Assembly (NCBI GenBank): GCA_017613855.1
Contig: JAGACY010000401.1
Span: 1 to 6,468, forward strand
Source: Pseudomonadota bacterium
GTDB taxonomy: Bacteria; Myxococcota; Bradymonadia; UBA4248
Length of the DNA: 6,468 nt
Reading direction: 5' to 3'
Under the pieces are notes generated by a model. It was not told where the DNA came from. It saw nothing but the letters and a program-made list of their open reading frames with translations, and searched no databases. Shown here in pieces: positions 5,212-6,468 of the stretch. A program made the position numbers and the translations under genes. Positions within the stretch are counted from its first letter, which is position 1. Each line of letters begins with the position of its first letter.

Positions 5212-6468
5212 ATGAGAAAAATATCAATGACCGTAATGACGATGATTTCGTCTATGTGTTTGTTTGTTATGTCAGGATGTGGTTCGGACGATAAGGATAC
5301 ATCGAAAGATGGTAACTCGGATGTCCCCGCCGAATCTGTCAAAAAGGTGAATGGTGATAGCTGCTCATTTCTTTTCGAGTGTTTGAGCAATTACTGCAGT
5401 CCTTTAGGGATTTGTGCAGACTCTCCCGTTGTTTCTTCTCCAAAAGCCAATGGCGAGAGTTGTGCAACAGCTTCCGATTGTCAGAGCAATTACTGCAGTC
5501 CTTTGGGGGTATGTGCAGATTCTCCCGCAGCTTCTTCTCCAAAAGCCAATGGCGAGAGTTGTGCAGCAGCTTCCGATTGTTTGAGCAATTATTGCGATGC
5601 AAAAGGGCAGTGTGCGGATGAACCTTCCGAACCTGTCAAAAAAGCCAATGGCGAGAGTTGCAAAAAAGCCGATGAGTGCAAGAGCAATTATTGCAATGCA
5701 AAAGGGCTGTGTGATGATGAACCATCCGAACCCGCCAAGAAAGCCAATGGCGAGAGTTGTAAAAAAGATGATGAGTGCGAGAGCAACTATTGCAATGCGA
5801 AAGGTCAGTGCGCGGATGCATCCGCCAAGAAAGCCAATGGCGAGAGTTGTAAAAAAGCCGATGAGTGCGAAAGCAACTATTGCAATGCAAAAGGTCAGTG
5901 TGCTGAATTAAGCATTACAGCCGATAAGCAACCCAATGGCAAGAAGTGTTCGACAGGAAAATTGTGCATCAGCAATTACTGTAACACCGAGGGAAAATGC
6001 GCAGATCAGCCGGTAAAAACGGATGGCGTTTTGTCACTTATTGAGGTTCCGGAGGAACAGAACAATAAAGAAGGGGCCGACTGCGACCGCAAGACATTTG
6101 TCGAGCATTGCGATGGAACGAAAGTGGTATCCTGCGAGAATAATGATGATAAAACGATTGTCGAGGCCGAATCGTGTGCCGAGGGGTATCATTGCGCATT
6201 ATCTCTGTTGGATGGCAAGAACCGCGTGATGTGCATTGACAGCAAGTCCTCGTGCAGTAAAGGCACAAAAGATGATATTACGTGTGATGTCGATCAATAC
6301 GGATATGAGATGAGTGCCACTTATAAATGTCTGCAATTTGAGGATGGTCTTTATTATTATGCATTTACCGGATTGCAGTATTGTTCGGGGCGCTGTACAT
6401 CCAAAGGCTGTTCACAGGAAACATGTAATCCCGCAGATGACCAGAAATGCAGTGCAGATGGTAAAACA
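5212..6468 (+). CDS. Cysteine-rich repeat lipoprotein, C-terminus beyond the window (partial)
   Basis: The frame is open from the ATG at 5212 to the last base, giving 419 codons without a stop. Residues 1-23 form a lipoprotein signal peptide: R2-K3, a hydrophobic core, then the lipobox M-S-G-C23. An acidic, Ser-rich linker leads to seven tandem modules (residues 47-263), each N-G-x-[SK]-C-x5-C-x-S-N-Y-C-x4-G-x-C. Short spacers rich in Pro, Ser, Glu or Lys join them. After residue 264 the cysteine pattern changes (C291, C300, C308, C322, C328, C341, then C348 to C413). The final stretch C400-x4-C405-x7-C413 resembles the start of the eight-cysteine modules in the divergent phosphoesterase lipoprotein. 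The C-terminal product, and any catalytic domain, lie outside the window. The protein is probably anchored in the outer membrane; its role is unknown. Annotators may call the repeats Dickkopf-like cysteine-rich, which says little about function. Confidence 0.85.
   Translation, partial: MRKISMTVMTMISSMCLFVMSGCGSDDKDTSKDGNSDVPAESVKKVNGDSCSFLFECLSNYCSPLGICADSPVVSSPKANGESCATASDCQSNYCSPLGVCADSPAASSPKANGESCAAASDCLSNYCDAKGQCADEPSEPVKKANGESCKKADECKSNYCNAKGLCDDEPSEPAKKANGESCKKDDECESNYCNAKGQCADASAKKANGESCKKADECESNYCNAKGQCAELSITADKQPNGKKCSTGKLCISNYCNTEGKCADQPVKTDGVLSLIEVPEEQNNKEGADCDRKTFVEHCDGTKVVSCENNDDKTIVEAESCAEGYHCALSLLDGKNRVMCIDSKSSCSKGTKDDITCDVDQYGYEMSATYKCLQFEDGLYYYAFTGLQYCSGRCTSKGCSQETCNPADDQKCSADGKT
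5350..6000 (+). repeat. Seven in-frame tandem repeats of 99 bp (one of 90 bp) encoding four-cysteine modules
   Basis: Units start at 5350, 5449, 5548, 5647, 5746, 5836 and 5935. The sixth starts 90 rather than 99 bases after the fifth because the spacer is three residues shorter. DNA identity is highest in the inner units: the word AAGCCAATGGCGAGAGTTG recurs in units 2, 3, 5 and 6, with one base changed in unit 4, and units 5 and 6 differ at few positions in their shared part. Units 1 and 7 are the most diverged, as expected if the array grew by duplication in its middle. The array is coding and in frame throughout. Confidence 0.9.

Noticed and set aside
5339..5911. Several open frames of 80-104 codons on both strands within the repeat array
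   Set aside because: They are repetitive shadows of the 99-bp coding repeat in other frames. Only the frame starting at 5212 has a signal peptide, a lipobox and conserved cysteines.
5350..6000. CRISPR-like periodic repeats
   Set aside because: The period is 99 bp with no unique spacers, and all units are in frame within one coding sequence, so this is a protein repeat.

Overview
The window holds two complete protein genes and one gene cut by the right edge. They are separated by a compact 176 bp intergenic region between convergent genes and a 258 bp region between divergent genes. No RNA gene, insertion sequence, CRISPR array or origin is visible. Base composition is in the mid-40s % GC by eye. 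Two of the three products are large lipoproteins built from many-cysteine tandem modules. That style of surface protein is typical of Myxococcota/Bradymonadales-like (former Deltaproteobacteria) genomes, so I infer a Gram-negative of that type. The assignment rests on protein style only and is tentative.

Layout: (1) 32-1579, plus strand: a 515-residue proton-coupled oligopeptide transporter (POT/PTR2) family protein of the inner membrane. (2) 1580-1755: a short gap between convergent genes, containing a 66% GC patch (1591-1706) with repeated GGCC-centred words and a strong 14-bp-stem hairpin, probably a terminator and/or a dispersed palindromic element. (3) 1756-4953, minus strand: a 1065-residue predicted lipoprotein. 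It has five eight-cysteine modules, a calcineurin-like metallophosphoesterase domain and seven repeats of about 55 residues that most simply form a seven-bladed beta-propeller. (4) 4954-5211: a divergent promoter region. It has a perfect TATAAT for the minus-strand gene, and a weaker promoter and an mRNA-leader hairpin for the plus-strand gene. (5) 5212 to the right edge, plus strand: the first 419 residues of a second lipoprotein with seven near-identical 33-residue, four-cysteine repeats, followed by further cysteine-rich segments. The last of these look like the modules of the neighbouring phosphoesterase.

How they fit together: the transporter is probably an independent unit. The two divergent genes share a regulatory region and related cysteine-rich modules, so they may form a surface-protein pair: one carries a predicted enzyme domain and a propeller, and the other is mainly repeats so far as it can be seen. 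Whether they work together, and what substrate the phosphoesterase uses, cannot be read from the sequence. The most unusual items are the domain combination in the phosphoesterase lipoprotein, the shared module between the two lipoproteins, and the mosaic 99-bp repeat array.
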